This document shows, one piece after another, positions 16,359 to 25,195 of a DNA stretch of 64,000 bases. The notes under the pieces are model-generated. The model worked only from the letters and a program-made list of their open reading frames with translations. It was not told the DNA's origin and made no database searches. The stretch spans positions 558,001 to 622,000 of the forward strand of contig NC_016631.1 in the NCBI RefSeq assembly GCF_000178955.2, given 5' to 3'. Source of the stretch: Granulicella mallensis MP5ACTX8 (GTDB taxonomy: Bacteria > Acidobacteriota > Terriglobia > Terriglobales > Acidobacteriaceae). The translations under genes were made by a program, and so were the position numbers. The first letter of the stretch is position 1, and each line of letters starts with the position of its first letter.

Positions 16359-18377
16359 TTAGTCTTCTGTCGATTCGCCCGGCGTCTCGGGATCGTTCTC
16401 GGCCGTTTCAATCTCGTTTCTGGGCTTCGAATCTTCCACTTCAGCCTTGGCGAAGGCATGCGGTGCGTTGGGTGCGGTGCCGAGGCCTTCGCCCGCGGCC
16501 TGCATGGTCTTGCCGCCGAGCGCGCCGGTGACGGCCGTGTCCATCATGATCTCGGCGAAACGGCGCGTCTTCTTATCGAGATGCTCGATCGCGTTGCGGA
16601 TGACCTTATAGTCACCGCCGGAGATGGAGGCCTTGAGTTCGAGAGCGGCGGCCTTGATCTCTTCGTGTTCAAGCGAAGTGAGTTGCTGCCACGCGGCTGA
16701 TTTCTCACCCTTTTCGACGGCGGCGAGGATCGTCTCCGCCTCGTTCTTGGCTTCGATCACCTGGCGCGCGGTGATGTCCTCTTCGGCGTTATCGAAGGAG
16801 TCGAGAATCATGGTCTCTACCTGCTCGTCGGTGAGTCCATAGGTGGGCTTTACTTCGACCTTTGCCTCTTGTCCGCTGCGCTGTTCGCGCGCGCTGACGT
16901 GGAGGATGCCGTTGGCGTCGATGAGGAATTTGACCTCGATGCGTGGCAGGCCGGCGACCATCGGGGGGATGTTCTTGAGGTCGAAGCGGGCCAGCGAGCG
17001 GCAGTCCTTCGCGAGTTCGCGCTCGCCCTGAAGCACGTGAATCGCGACGTTGGTCTGGCCGTCGACACCGGTGGTGAAGTGCTCGGTGGCACTGGCGGGG
17101 ATCGTCGAGTTGCGCTGAATGATCTTGGCGACGACACCGCCGAGGGCTTCGATGCCCAGGGAGAGCGGTGTTACATCCAGCAACAGCAGGTCGTTGGTCG
17201 CGGCGTTTTCCGAGCCGGAGAGAATCTGCGCCTGCACGGCTGCGCCGAGTGCGACCACTTCGTCAGGGTTGAGTTCGGTATGCAGTTTCTTGCCGCGGGC
17301 TTCCAGATCGAACAGCCCGGTGACCAGCGTGCGCACGGCGGGAATGCGCGTGGAACCGCCAACCATGACGACTTCGTCGATCTGGTCGGAGGTGAGACCT
17401 GCGTCCTTCAGCGCCTGCTTGCAGGGGCCGGCAGTGCGCTCGATGACGCTCGCGATAAGCTGCTCGAACTGGGTACGGGTGATCTCGCGGAGGTACTGCT
17501 GGCCGCCCGGGAGCTCGAGAATAAGGCGCGTGGAATCTGCGGATGACAACTCGATCTTCGCCTCGATGACGGCCTTGCGCAGCGCCTGGATCGCTTCGGG
17601 ATTCGTGCTGATGTCGAGCCCAAGGTCGCCCTTGATGTCGTCGAGTGCGACGGCGGTGAGCAGGTTGTCGATGTCGTCGCCGCCGAGGTGCGTATCGCCG
17701 CCGGTCGCGATGACCTCGAAGATGCCCTCGTGCAGCTTGAGGATGGAGATGTCGAAGGTGCCGCCGCCGAAGTCGTAGACGGCGATGACGCCATCGCGTT
17801 TCTTGTCGAGACCGTAGGCCAGTGCGGCGGCTGTCGGCTCGTTGACCAGACGCAGGACTTCGAGTCCGGCGATGCGGCCGGCATCCTTGGTGGCCTGGCG
17901 CTGAGCGTCGTTGAAGTATGCGGGCACGGTGATGACGGCTTTGGTCACTTCAGCGCCGAAGAAGCGTTCCGCATTCTTCTTGAGTTGCAACAGGATGTAG
18001 GCGGAGACCTCGGGCGGGGTGAGGGTGAGGCCACCGATGTTGAGCTTCAGGACCTCGCCTGCCTTGAGCCCTTCGGCAAGCTGGAAGGGGAAGAGCTTCA
18101 ACTCGGGTTCGACGTCGGCGAGGTCACGGCCCATCAGCCGTTTGACGGAGTAGATAGCGTTTGCCGAGTTGGTCAGAAGGACATTACGCGCGGCGTTGCC
18201 GACTGAAAATCCCTGGGCCGTATCCTGATCGAACGCGACGACCGAGGGAACGATCGGCGAGCCGTCTTCTCCGGGAATGACGGCCGGAGTGTCACCCTGC
18301 ATGAAGGCGATGAGCGAGTTGGTGGTGCCGAGATCTATACCGACGACGCGCTGCTGAGCTTGTTGCTGTTCTGACAC
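16359..18377 (-). CDS. hscA: Hsp70-type iron-sulfur assembly chaperone HscA
   Basis: The 672-residue Hsp70 has the ATPase motifs [15 protein letters not shown] near residue 12, [32 protein letters not shown] and [14 protein letters not shown], then a substrate-binding domain and a charged, disordered C-terminus. HscA binds the LPPVK peptide of IscU and, driven by HscB and ATP, promotes transfer of the assembled cluster. The location directly before fdx, the lack of grpE/dnaJ neighbours and the presence of iscU and hscB in the window separate it from DnaK. It is about 55 residues longer than the E. coli protein, mostly in the tail. Confidence 0.92.
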   Translation of the reverse strand: MSEQQQAQQRVVGIDLGTTNSLIAFMQGDTPAVIPGEDGSPIVPSVVAFDQDTAQGFSVGNAARNVLLTNSANAIYSVKRLMGRDLADVEPELKLFPFQLAEGLKAGEVLKLNIGGLTLTPPEVSAYILLQLKKNAERFFGAEVTKAVITVPAYFNDAQRQATKDAGRIAGLEVLRLVNEPTAAALAYGLDKKRDGVIAVYDFGGGTFDISILKLHEGIFEVIATGGDTHLGGDDIDNLLTAVALDDIKGDLGLDISTNPEAIQALRKAVIEAKIELSSADSTRLILELPGGQQYLREITRTQFEQLIASVIERTAGPCKQALKDAGLTSDQIDEVVMVGGSTRIPAVRTLVTGLFDLEARGKKLHTELNPDEVVALGAAVQAQILSGSENAATNDLLLLDVTPLSLGIEALGGVVAKIIQRNSTIPASATEHFTTGVDGQTNVAIHVLQGERELAKDCRSLARFDLKNIPPMVAGLPRIEVKFLIDANGILHVSAREQRSGQEAKVEVKPTYGLTDEQVETMILDSFDNAEEDITARQVIEAKNEAETILAAVEKGEKSAAWQQLTSLEHEEIKAAALELKASISGGDYKVIRNAIEHLDKKTRRFAEIMMDTAVTGALGGKTMQAAGEGLGTAPNAPHAFAKAEVEDSKPRNEIETAENDPETPGESTED

Positions 18378-18481
18378 GAAAATCCTCTTTCATGGGCGCT
18401 GTCGCGAGACAGAAGCGCCAATGACTATTGTCTTACATCGCGGACGGAGTTTGTCCTATATCGTACTGGAGACCTGCAAAA

Positions 18482-19441
18482 TTACGGTACAAATACCAGG
18501 CGAGTGGCTTGTTCTTTTTCGTTCCAGAGAGCTTCGACTTCGCTCAGAGGCACGGTTTTGATACTGAATGCGAAGGGTTTTTGTGCAGCGGCTTGAAAGA
18601 ACTCCGCAATGGCCTGGCTGATCTGGCTGAGCGACGCACTGCCGAAGCCGCTGCCGAGAAGCTCCAGTCCGGAACTGCGCAGTGTGGCCGCAGGCAGGGA
18701 GATATTGGCTCCGGCGCTCGATCCGATCTGGACGAAACGCACACGCGTGGAGGTGGTTTTCAGCCCTTTCTTCGCGATGGCCTGAAGCGCGGCCTCGGCG
18801 GGAGCGCCCCAGAGATAATCGAGCACGACATCGATGCCTTGATCGAACTCAGCGCGGAACGCGGCTACCAGGGCCTCGGGCGCTTGCTCGAGAGAGATGA
18901 CTGCATCTGCGCCAAACTCTTTGAGCTTCGCTAAAGCTTCCGGGTTACGGCCCGCAGCGACGACGCGCCTCGCACCGAGACGCTTGGCGATCTGTATGGA
19001 AAGCTGCCCGGAGACGCCTGTCGCGCCAAGAATCAGAACGCTTTCACCGGCCACGAACTTGGCTCGCACCGTGAGTGCGGCCCAGGAGGACATGGCGGGG
19101 TTAGCGATTCCGGCAGTGGTCGCATCGTCTAATCCCTCGGGCAATGGCAGGCACATCCAGCTTGGGGCCAGAGTGCGTTCGGCGAAGGTGCCGAAAGGGC
19201 TTCGCGCCACGCCGAAGAAGACGCGTGTTCCATCTTCCAGTCGCCCGACGCCATCGACGCCGGGAATAAACGGCAGTTCGCCGGTGCTGCCATAGTGCGT
19301 ACCGTTGGCCAGCGACTTCACGATGGGGTGCAGCGCGGCTGCGGTTACTGTGACAAGTTTTTCGCCTTCAGCCTCAACTGGGTCGGCGAAGGTCGTGTAA
19401 CGGGGAGGAGCATTGAAGGCGTGGACGACGGCAGCGTTCAT
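18482..19441 (-). CDS. Zinc-type alcohol dehydrogenase / quinone oxidoreductase family protein
   Basis: The 319-residue MDR-superfamily protein starts at ATG 19441, which follows a good AGGAG site at 8 bases; the frame to 19522 is too long. The GroES-like domain includes PFIPGVDGVGRL. The nucleotide-binding domain has LILGATGVSGQLSIQIAKRLGA (A/GxxGxxG) and the NADPH-type region ARRVVAAGRNPE. No structural or catalytic Zn cysteines are evident, so it is more like a zinc-free quinone oxidoreductase. It lies 104 bases upstream of hscA on the same strand and interrupts the canonical hscB-hscA linkage. The substrate is unknown. Confidence 0.85.
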   Translation of the reverse strand: MNAAVVHAFNAPPRYTTFADPVEAEGEKLVTVTAAALHPIVKSLANGTHYGSTGELPFIPGVDGVGRLEDGTRVFFGVARSPFGTFAERTLAPSWMCLPLPEGLDDATTAGIANPAMSSWAALTVRAKFVAGESVLILGATGVSGQLSIQIAKRLGARRVVAAGRNPEALAKLKEFGADAVISLEQAPEALVAAFRAEFDQGIDVVLDYLWGAPAEAALQAIAKKGLKTTSTRVRFVQIGSSAGANISLPAATLRSSGLELLGSGFGSASLSQISQAIAEFFQAAAQKPFAFSIKTVPLSEVEALWNEKEQATRLVFVP

Positions 19442-19520
19442 TAAATTCTCTCCTGGCAATTGCTTTCCACTGTACAGATGCGCCGCGAGGGCGCGATGAT
19501 GCAGGTCAGAGGCAACGGTC

Positions 19521-19970
19521 ATGTCACTACAGCAGAATCTTACGGGATCGACGATTATTCCGAGCTTGCGGTATCGCGATGCGCATGCGGCTATCGACTG
19601 GCTGGTGCGGGTCTTCGGCTTTCACAAGCAGGCTGTCTATGAAGGCCCGGACGGCACGGTGATGCATGCGCAGCTTACGCACGGACTCGGCATGTTGATG
19701 TTGGGTTCCATTCAGAATCACGGCGAGTTCAGTCGCGTGATGGTGCAACCGGACGAGATCGGTGGCCGCGAGACGGCGGGGCTCTGCCTGATCGTTGAGG
19801 ATTGCGATGCGGTCTATGCTTCGGTCAAGAAGGCCGGTGCGGAGATTGTGCAGGAGTTGTCCTCACCCGAATACGGTGGCAGAGCCTTCGCTTGCCGTGA
19901 CCTCGAAGACCATATTTGGTGGGTGGGTAGCTACAACCCTTGGACCGATCATAGCTCGGTGCAGGCATGA
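19521..19970 (+). CDS. VOC (glyoxalase-like) family protein
   Basis: The 149-residue protein has the paired beta-alpha-beta-beta-beta modules of the VOC fold, with SLRYRDAHAAIDWLVRVFGF in the first half and CRDLEDHIWWVGSY in the second. The latter is the PhnB-like or YdfO-like end that usually reads D-P-x-G-N/H. Members act as dioxygenases, isomerases or binding proteins; no specific substrate can be assigned. It is divergent from the oxidoreductase gene and its stop overlaps the start of the DinB-like pseudogene by four bases (ATGA), so the two form a unit. Confidence 0.8.
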   Translation: MSLQQNLTGSTIIPSLRYRDAHAAIDWLVRVFGFHKQAVYEGPDGTVMHAQLTHGLGMLMLGSIQNHGEFSRVMVQPDEIGGRETAGLCLIVEDCDAVYASVKKAGAEIVQELSSPEYGGRAFACRDLEDHIWWVGSYNPWTDHSSVQA

Positions 19971-20434
19971 GCGGCCTTCCGTACGCAGAAGCACTTGGAG
20001 CACGCGATCCGCAGCAGGTCATTGCCGAGACGCCACTACGGTTGGTGCGCGTGCTGGAGGCTTTGACGCCTGAGGAGATCGAGGCACAGCCCGCGCCGGG
20101 CAAGTGGAGCGTGCGCGAGGTTGTCGCGCATCTGGCGGACTGCGAGATCGCCTAGGGTTGGCGGCTGCGTCAGGCCCAGGCCGAAGAGCATCCGGCGATT
20201 CAGCCCTTCGATCAGGAGGCCTGGTCGCGCGTTTACGCAGCGTACTCGCTGGCGCAGGCAAGGGCCTGCTTTGAGGCGTTGCGGGCCTGGAATGTGGCGT
20301 TCGTCGGGGCGTTGAACGAGGCCGATAAGCAGCGTCCTGTGACGCATCCTGAGCGCGGCGAGGAGACGCTTTGGAACATCTTGCAGATTATGGCCGGGCA
20401 CGATTTGCATCATTTGGAGAGATTGGAAAAGTAA
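19967..20434 (+). pseudogene. DinB-like protein, split by an in-frame TAG
   Basis: The frame encodes a DinB/DUF664-type four-helix protein: PGKWSVREVVAHLADCEIA, then a TAG at 20153-20155. In the same frame it continues through GWRLRQAQAEEHPAIQPFDQ and closes with TLWNILQIMAGHDLHHLERL before a TAA at 20432. The metal-binding His residues (AHLAD; GHDLHHLE) are all present, so only one codon separates it from an intact 155-residue protein. Relatives are thought to act as metal-dependent hydrolases or thiol transferases. It could be a recent nonsense mutation, a sequencing error or a suppressed codon. It is translationally coupled to the VOC gene. Confidence 0.8.
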
Positions 20435-20462
20435 TACAGACGTTTCTGGCTTTTGCTGTTGT

Positions 20463-20645
20463 TTTTCTGTTTGTCATTCCGAGCGTAGCGAGGAACCTGC
20501 TGTCTCCCGCTCTTCGTTCGTATTGCCCATAAAATATGTGAATTAGAACTGGGCATGGTTGAACTGCCGCACAACATTTATGGTGGTCCCGGCGAAAAAC
20601 GGGAGACAGCAGGTTCCTCGCTGCGCTCGGAATGACAAACAGAAA
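20463..20645. repeat. Inverted repeat, family B (cattccgagcg type)
   Basis: The arms at 20463-20509 and 20599-20645 are almost perfect reverse complements of about 46 bases, containing gtcattccgagcgtagcgag and aacctgctgtctcccg. They are separated by about 90 bases of AT-richer spacer. The same core appears inside lpxK at 46147-46190, and a shortened form at 25723-25763. No gene is seen between the DinB remnant and the beta-lactamase gene. Confidence 0.88.
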
Positions 20646-20671
20646 GGCAAAGGAAAGCAACGGTTAACGGG

Positions 20672-21565
20672 CTAAAGTCCCCCGCGCCGCTGCTTCTCCA
20701 GTTCATCCTCAAAATCCTTCTGGTGTTCTGCTACAGCACGCTTGTATCCCTCGGGATCAAGCCATACCGTAGCGCCTTCTTTGGGCAGGCGGGCTAGTTT
20801 TTCTAGGAGACCAAAGTGGCTGCCGTGATCAGCGAGGAAGAGGTCACAGGGCAGGGCGCGCAAGGTGGCGAACGTATGGGCATAGTCCTGTGCAATGCCG
20901 GGGTAGTAGCCGGGTTGAGGGGCTATTGCTGTGAGCCGGTACTGCGAGAGCACGGTGAAGCCGCCGATGATGACGACATCGCGAAGTTTGCCGGGTGGGT
21001 CGGAGGGAATGTGCACGCGGAAGGCCCATGTGGTGCAGCCGCGGGTGTGGCCGCCGGTCTTGTGCGCGGTAAGAATCACACCGCCAAGGCTGAGGGTGTC
21101 GCCGTCATGGAGAACACGATCGACGCGGGCTGGTGCGTACTGAAGGATTCCAGGCGTACCGGCGGCGAAGTCTGTGCGGCCTCCGCTACGGACGACGTCG
21201 GCGTCGCCTTCCATCACCATGTTCTTCGCATGAGTTTCGCGAAGAATCTGCGCCGATCCGCCCATGTGGTCGAAGTGGGCCTGGCCGTTGAGGAGGATCT
21301 TTGTGTCCTTCCAGCGAAAGCCGAGTTGCTCTACGCTGGCGCGAATCTGCGGAGGGGAGCTTGGGAGGTTGGCGTTAATCAGGATGTTCCCGGCAGGTGT
21401 GGTTACCAGGTAGGAGGCGAGATCGCGGCTACCAACGTAATACAGGTTGTCCGCGATGCGGAAGGGGGAGACAGGCGTGGTCCAGTCGGGGTTCATCTGC
21501 GCGTGCAGCCCGCCGAAGGAGAACAGGATGACGACAAGGCACAATAGTTTGCGGCAAGGGCTCAT
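20672..21565 (-). CDS. Subclass B3 metallo-beta-lactamase-like protein
   Basis: The 297-residue protein has a signal peptide ending near LHAQ (residue 23). The MBL fold shows NGQAHFDHMGG (Q95, H97, D99, H100), GGHTRGCTTW (H173) and FLADHGSHFGLLEK (H247 region), all in B3 style. In most B3 enzymes the first ligand is His; here it is Gln, the variant known from GOB enzymes. B3 enzymes hydrolyse beta-lactams in the periplasm with one or two Zn ions. The TTG at 21595 opens the frame, but the ATG at 21565 gives a normal signal peptide. Activity on antibiotics is inference. Confidence 0.85.
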   Translation of the reverse strand: MSPCRKLLCLVVILFSFGGLHAQMNPDWTTPVSPFRIADNLYYVGSRDLASYLVTTPAGNILINANLPSSPPQIRASVEQLGFRWKDTKILLNGQAHFDHMGGSAQILRETHAKNMVMEGDADVVRSGGRTDFAAGTPGILQYAPARVDRVLHDGDTLSLGGVILTAHKTGGHTRGCTTWAFRVHIPSDPPGKLRDVVIIGGFTVLSQYRLTAIAPQPGYYPGIAQDYAHTFATLRALPCDLFLADHGSHFGLLEKLARLPKEGATVWLDPEGYKRAVAEHQKDFEDELEKQRRGGL

Positions 21566-21649
21566 CCCTGCTTGATAGCAGAGCGAACGGTTCAAAAACC
21601 AGCGAAGAACGTGAGGGAACTTCGCTGGTAACGGTCGGAGCTCTTCAAA

Positions 21650-22060
21650 CTATTTGGTTGAAGCAGATGCCTGTGCGCTCAGGACGAATTGGGCTTCGCC
21701 ACGACCGAACGACCAGTCGTCGAGGCTATTCTCGCTCAGCACGATCATGACATCGTCCGGGGCGACGTTCGCCCGTTCCTGAAGAAGCTGCGCTGTCTTG
21801 CTGTAGAACGCCTGCTTGATCTCGGTCGAGCGGCCCTGGCGAAGCGTCACGTGCACGATGAGGAAATCGCTGGTGCGCTGCATCTTCATGAAGTGCGGAT
21901 CACCGATTAACTCATCCTGGCTGTGTGCGGTCAGGACCATGAAGCGATCCCCTTCCGGAATGTTGAGCGTTGCGCGCATGGCGTCGTAGATCGCATCGGC
22001 GATCTGTTTACGCCGATCGGTGGAGACGGTATTGGAGACGGAGATTCGTACGAGTGGCAT
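21650..22060 (-). CDS. Tautomerase superfamily protein
   Basis: The 136-residue protein begins MPLVRISVSNT, so removal of Met exposes Pro as the N-terminal catalytic base of 4-oxalocrotonate-tautomerase-type enzymes. Two tandem beta-alpha-beta units are expected from the length. The end of the second reads DDVMIVLSENSLDDWSFGRGEAQF, the pattern of the longer malonate-semialdehyde-decarboxylase-like tautomerases. The substrate is unknown. The frame upstream to 22219 overlaps hscB and is rejected. It follows hscB by 17 bases on the same strand, so it is likely in one transcript. Confidence 0.82.
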   Translation of the reverse strand: MPLVRISVSNTVSTDRRKQIADAIYDAMRATLNIPEGDRFMVLTAHSQDELIGDPHFMKMQRTSDFLIVHVTLRQGRSTEIKQAFYSKTAQLLQERANVAPDDVMIVLSENSLDDWSFGRGEAQFVLSAQASASTK

Positions 22061-22077
22061 GGTTTTTCCTGTGGTCC

Positions 22078-22707
22078 TTATGATTCCAGCGTTTCGTTGA
22101 CATCCCGCACAAGGTTGCGGATGTAGCTGCGGCGATTGAGCAGTGCGACCAGCGCTTGCTTGGCCGAATCCTTTGCGGTGGTGTCGTCCGCATCCACGGC
22201 TGCGTCCCACTTCGACCACAGGGCTTCGAGCTGCTGTTGCGACTCGCTCAACATGGCGGTGAAGTGCTGCTGTGCCTGTTCAAGATCGCGGCGAGTCTGG
22301 GGATCGTCTTCGCCCATCTTCTTGGCCATGCGCATCTCTTCGAGCTGCATGTTCAACTCGAAGGCCTCTTCGAGCAGATCGGGCGGAGCGACCTGCTTCT
22401 TCTCCGTTCCCGCAGCTTTGGCGGCATCGGTGGCGGCGCGCGACTGCTCTTCCAACTGGATGCCTTCGAGCGCGAGCAGATACTCTGTCCGGGCGATGGG
22501 ATCGCGCAGGGTGCGGTAGGCATCGTTCAGGCGCGAGGACGAGGCGAGTGCGGCGTCTTGCTCGGCCTGCGGTTTGGCGGCGAAGCGATCAGGATGCAGC
22601 TTACGCGACTGTGCGTAGAAGGCTTTTTCCAGCGTGGGGAGATCGATGTGGAGATGCTGCGGGAGTTCGAACTGGGTGAAGTAGCTATTGGAGGCTTCGT
22701 GGCTCAT
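22078..22707 (-). CDS. hscB: Iron-sulfur assembly co-chaperone HscB (J-domain protein)
   Basis: The 209-residue protein opens with a J domain: YFTQFELPQHLHIDLPTLEK, then the invariant HPD at residues 38-40 and SRLNDAYRTLRDPIARTEYL. The C-terminal helical domain binds IscU (around EAFELNMQLEEMRM). HscB delivers IscU to HscA and stimulates its ATPase. It is about 40 residues longer than E. coli HscB because of an Ala/Lys-rich insert near residues 95-110. It lies about 3.7 kb upstream of hscA instead of directly next to it. Confidence 0.92.
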   Translation of the reverse strand: MSHEASNSYFTQFELPQHLHIDLPTLEKAFYAQSRKLHPDRFAAKPQAEQDAALASSSRLNDAYRTLRDPIARTEYLLALEGIQLEEQSRAATDAAKAAGTEKKQVAPPDLLEEAFELNMQLEEMRMAKKMGEDDPQTRRDLEQAQQHFTAMLSESQQQLEALWSKWDAAVDADDTTAKDSAKQALVALLNRRSYIRNLVRDVNETLES

Positions 22708-22792
22708 CGGGGTCTTTCAAATCTCGTATTGTTTCTTTAGATTAGATGTTTTTGCAAGCCAGCGCGAAGCTGAGAATCGTAGACTGCTATTT

Positions 22793-23509
22793 ATGACCCG
22801 ATCGATTGTGTTGCTGCTTTCTCTCTCGTTGTTTGTTCCTTCCGCGCTGGCTCTTCGGAAGCCGGCAGCAGCGAAGTCCGATGCCGAACCCGCGTGGATG
22901 GCTGACCTTGCGCGGAGGCACGAAGAGTTAATCAATCGCAACGGCCCCGGAACAGACACTGAGTTGAGGGACCGGCTGCTGGCCATGCTCGATCGCGACC
23001 AGGAGGCGCGCGGCGTGAAGGACGGTCAGCCGAAGAACAAAGAGAAGCTCGAGATCGCTACCAATCTCGCGGAGATCGACGCCGGGCTGACGACGGAGTT
23101 GAAGGAGATCGTCGCTAAGCAGGGCTGGCCGACGATTGCGCTGGTGGGCATCAAGGCGTCGAATGGAGCGATGTATATCCTGACGCACTCGGCCGACCAC
23201 GCGTGGCAGCTTTCGTTGCTGCCGCAGTTGGAGCAGCTTGCGGATGCGGGCAAGATCGATGGCTCCACGCTGGCACTGGTGATCGACAAGGAGCTGGTGT
23301 CGGAGGGCAAGCTGCAGCGCTATGGGTCGCAGTTCAAGTTTGTGGATGGAGCGATGGCCATGTACGGCGTCGAAGATCCGGGGACGCTCGACGCGCGGCG
23401 GGCCAAGGTATTTCTTCCGCCGATGGCGGTTTACAAGCAGATGCTATCGGATATGTATCACCTGAAGGCAACGGACAAGATTGTGAGTGCTGCGGCACCG
23501 GCGAACTAG
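22793..23509 (+). CDS. Secreted DUF6624-type protein, unknown function
   Basis: The 238-residue protein starts at ATG 22793 with a signal peptide (cleavage near ALALRKP). The mature region has LRDRLLAMLDRDQEARG, a KQGWPTIALVGIKASNGAM segment, LTHSADHAWQLSLLPQLE and the closing LQRYGSQFKF. This order is what I associate with the DUF6624 family. No catalytic residues are established for that family. It is divergent from hscB, with 85 bases between the starts. A large palindrome and the IS lie just downstream. Confidence 0.7.
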   Translation: MTRSIVLLLSLSLFVPSALALRKPAAAKSDAEPAWMADLARRHEELINRNGPGTDTELRDRLLAMLDRDQEARGVKDGQPKNKEKLEIATNLAEIDAGLTTELKEIVAKQGWPTIALVGIKASNGAMYILTHSADHAWQLSLLPQLEQLADAGKIDGSTLALVIDKELVSEGKLQRYGSQFKFVDGAMAMYGVEDPGTLDARRAKVFLPPMAVYKQMLSDMYHLKATDKIVSAAAPAN

Positions 23510-23597
23510 AGCGTGTCATTAAAAACTGCTGGTGAGATAAAGATTGAGCCGTGCAAATCGCTTGCTGAGGCAAGGATCGGAAGGGCAGGGTTGAAAC

Positions 23598-24863
23598 TGT
23601 CTAGTCTCCAGACATCCTTTACAGATTGTCTCCAGACATCCTTTACAAGTTGAGGAAGTTTGCCGGGCATGGCTCCACGATCGTGGAGCCATGCCCGGCG
23701 AGATCGAGTTCCCGGATCAGGGTAGCTCCGTAGAAGACGAGGGCGCGGTGGTCGATGCGCTGAATTCGGACGAGTTGTCCGGCGAGCGCACCGGCCACCT
23801 GCCAGGTGGCCTTATCGAGCCGCAACGATCCATTGGAGTTCAGTGGGTAGACTTCTGCATCGGCGGGATAGACGGGGTCCAGGGGTTTTGTGAAGGGTCG
23901 CAGGCTAGCCTTCCAGCGGCTTGCCGGAGTGGCCATCTCCAGTGCCTGGTGCGGACGAATGTGGTTGTACTCATAGCGGAAGCTGTCCAGCCATGCCTGC
24001 TCCTGGCCCTTCTCTGGCTGTACACGACGTCGTCTCGCCATCTCCAGCGAGCGATGGAAGCGCTCTACCTTACCTTGCGTCTGCGGGTGGGAGTAGCCGG
24101 AGAAGTAGAGGCGGATACTTAGCCTCATCAGCCATACCGACAGTTGTGTCCAGCCCCCTGCGGACTGCATGTTCCACCACGGAGTGCCGTGATCCATCAG
24201 CATCGCATCCGGTAAACCACAATCCCTGAACGCCTGGTCCAGACGTTGCTGCACGCCGTCTGCACCGCTGGAACCCAGATGTTCCAGTGCCACTGCGTAA
24301 CGACTATGGTCGTCCAGCACAGATAACGGGCCGATATGGGTGCCCCAGCCCTTCGGACTCTTGAAATCCATCTGCCAGAGCTGGTTCGGCCGTTCCCGAC
24401 AGAAGCTCCCGGTCGCCTTCCGATGACGATCCAGCGGATGCACCAAACCGCGCCGCTTCAGTATCCGATGAACCGTTGCGACTGGAACGTTCACACCATC
24501 CTTCTCCAAGAGCCACTGCAGCTTGCGCGCGCCCCACTCCGGATACAGCCGGCGCAGATCCTCGATCCGCCCTTCTAACTCCGCAGAACTCCGCCCCGGG
24601 CTGTGCAAGGGCTTGCGGCTGCGCTCCGCAATCCCACTCAAACCACTCTCGCGATACCGCTTCACCCATAAGTAGCCGGTGGGCCGGCTAATCCCGTACT
24701 CCTCGCACAACACCGCTAGAGAACGCAGACCAGAGACTGCTTCCTGCACAAACGAAACACGCTGCGACGAGACTTCCACATGCCTCCACGACATCCAGAC
24801 ACCCCCACAAATCTGTAAAGGATGTCTGGAGACAATGTGTAAAGGATGTCATGAGTCCGTACA
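23598..24863 (-). mobile_element. IS481-family insertion sequence, complete
   Basis: The 1266-base element begins TGTCTAG and ends CGTACA, with imperfect terminal inverted repeats. Each end carries two copies of the motif gacatcctttaca, about 24 bases apart, probably transposase binding sites. It contains one transposase gene. The flanking 8 bases gttgaaac (23590-23597 and 24864-24871) are a direct target duplication. Both ends and the gene look intact, so it may be active or recently inserted. Confidence 0.9.
23643..24794 (-). CDS. IS481-family DDE transposase
   Basis: The 383-residue protein has an N-terminal helix-turn-helix (LAVLCEEYGISRPTGYLWVK), a second HTH-like region (ILKRRGLVHP) and an rve/DDE integrase core. 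The catalytic acids are visible as WQMDFKS, LDDHSRYA and GKVERFHRSLE. A C-terminal beta domain follows (LDKATWQVAGALAGQLVRI). It is a single-frame gene, unlike the two-frame IS3 transposases. No frameshift or stop interrupts it. It fills nearly the whole element. Confidence 0.95.
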   Translation of the reverse strand: MSWRHVEVSSQRVSFVQEAVSGLRSLAVLCEEYGISRPTGYLWVKRYRESGLSGIAERSRKPLHSPGRSSAELEGRIEDLRRLYPEWGARKLQWLLEKDGVNVPVATVHRILKRRGLVHPLDRHRKATGSFCRERPNQLWQMDFKSPKGWGTHIGPLSVLDDHSRYAVALEHLGSSGADGVQQRLDQAFRDCGLPDAMLMDHGTPWWNMQSAGGWTQLSVWLMRLSIRLYFSGYSHPQTQGKVERFHRSLEMARRRRVQPEKGQEQAWLDSFRYEYNHIRPHQALEMATPASRWKASLRPFTKPLDPVYPADAEVYPLNSNGSLRLDKATWQVAGALAGQLVRIQRIDHRALVFYGATLIRELDLAGHGSTIVEPCPANFLNL

Positions 24864-24962
24864 GTTGAAACCCTGCCCTTCCGAGTCGTGCCTCAGCAAG
24901 CGATTTGCACAGTTCGACTTCATTCCAAGGGCCATTGGATGGCAGGCCCTGGCAGGCAGAGC

Positions 24963-25187
24963 TTAGGATGGCTGCGTTGTGGTCGTGCGGTCGGGACGGG
25001 GCCTGCTAAACCAAAGGATGGCGACACTTGCGAGGGATGCGCCTAAACACCGTGATGCATAGTCGCCTAGGTCACTCCAGTGGGGTCCAATATGATGGAC
25101 AACTGCGCGATAGAGAGCGATGCCTACGGCGTAAGCAATTGAAGTATAGACAACGCGTTTTACGGCCAGCCGCTGAAATGCAGTCAT
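24963..25187 (-). CDS. Small membrane protein downstream of iscA
   Basis: The 74-residue protein has a basic N-terminus and two hydrophobic segments (about residues 13-30 and 47-60), then a Arg/Thr-rich cytoplasmic end. The start is supported by a GAGGA ribosome binding site 6 bases before the ATG at 25187. It begins 8 bases after the iscA stop, so it belongs to the iscU-iscA transcript. It is not a normal isc gene (it is not iscX) and its function is unknown. Confidence 0.6.
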   Translation of the reverse strand: MTAFQRLAVKRVVYTSIAYAVGIALYRAVVHHIGPHWSDLGDYASRCLGASLASVAILWFSRPRPDRTTTTQPS

Positions 25188-25195
25188 GAATTCCT

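Larger units (their letters stand above)
23551..24910. repeat. Palindromic repeat of family C, split by an IS element
   Basis: The left arm 23551-23597 and right arm 24864-24910 (47 bases each) are reverse complements with a few mismatches: gtgcaaatcgcttgctgagg on the left and cctcagcaagcgatttgcac on the right. Removing the IS and one copy of the 8-base duplication restores an 86-base palindrome whose apex is gggttgaaaccc, the same apex seen uninterrupted at 3365-3380. Confidence 0.88.

Noticed and set aside
16869-17546. 225-codon frame opposite hscA
   Set aside because: hscA is certain on the other strand; this frame shows no family pattern.
23643-24794. IS3-type two-frame transposase
   Set aside because: There is one uninterrupted frame, with IS481-style HTH plus DDE core and TGT...ACA ends.
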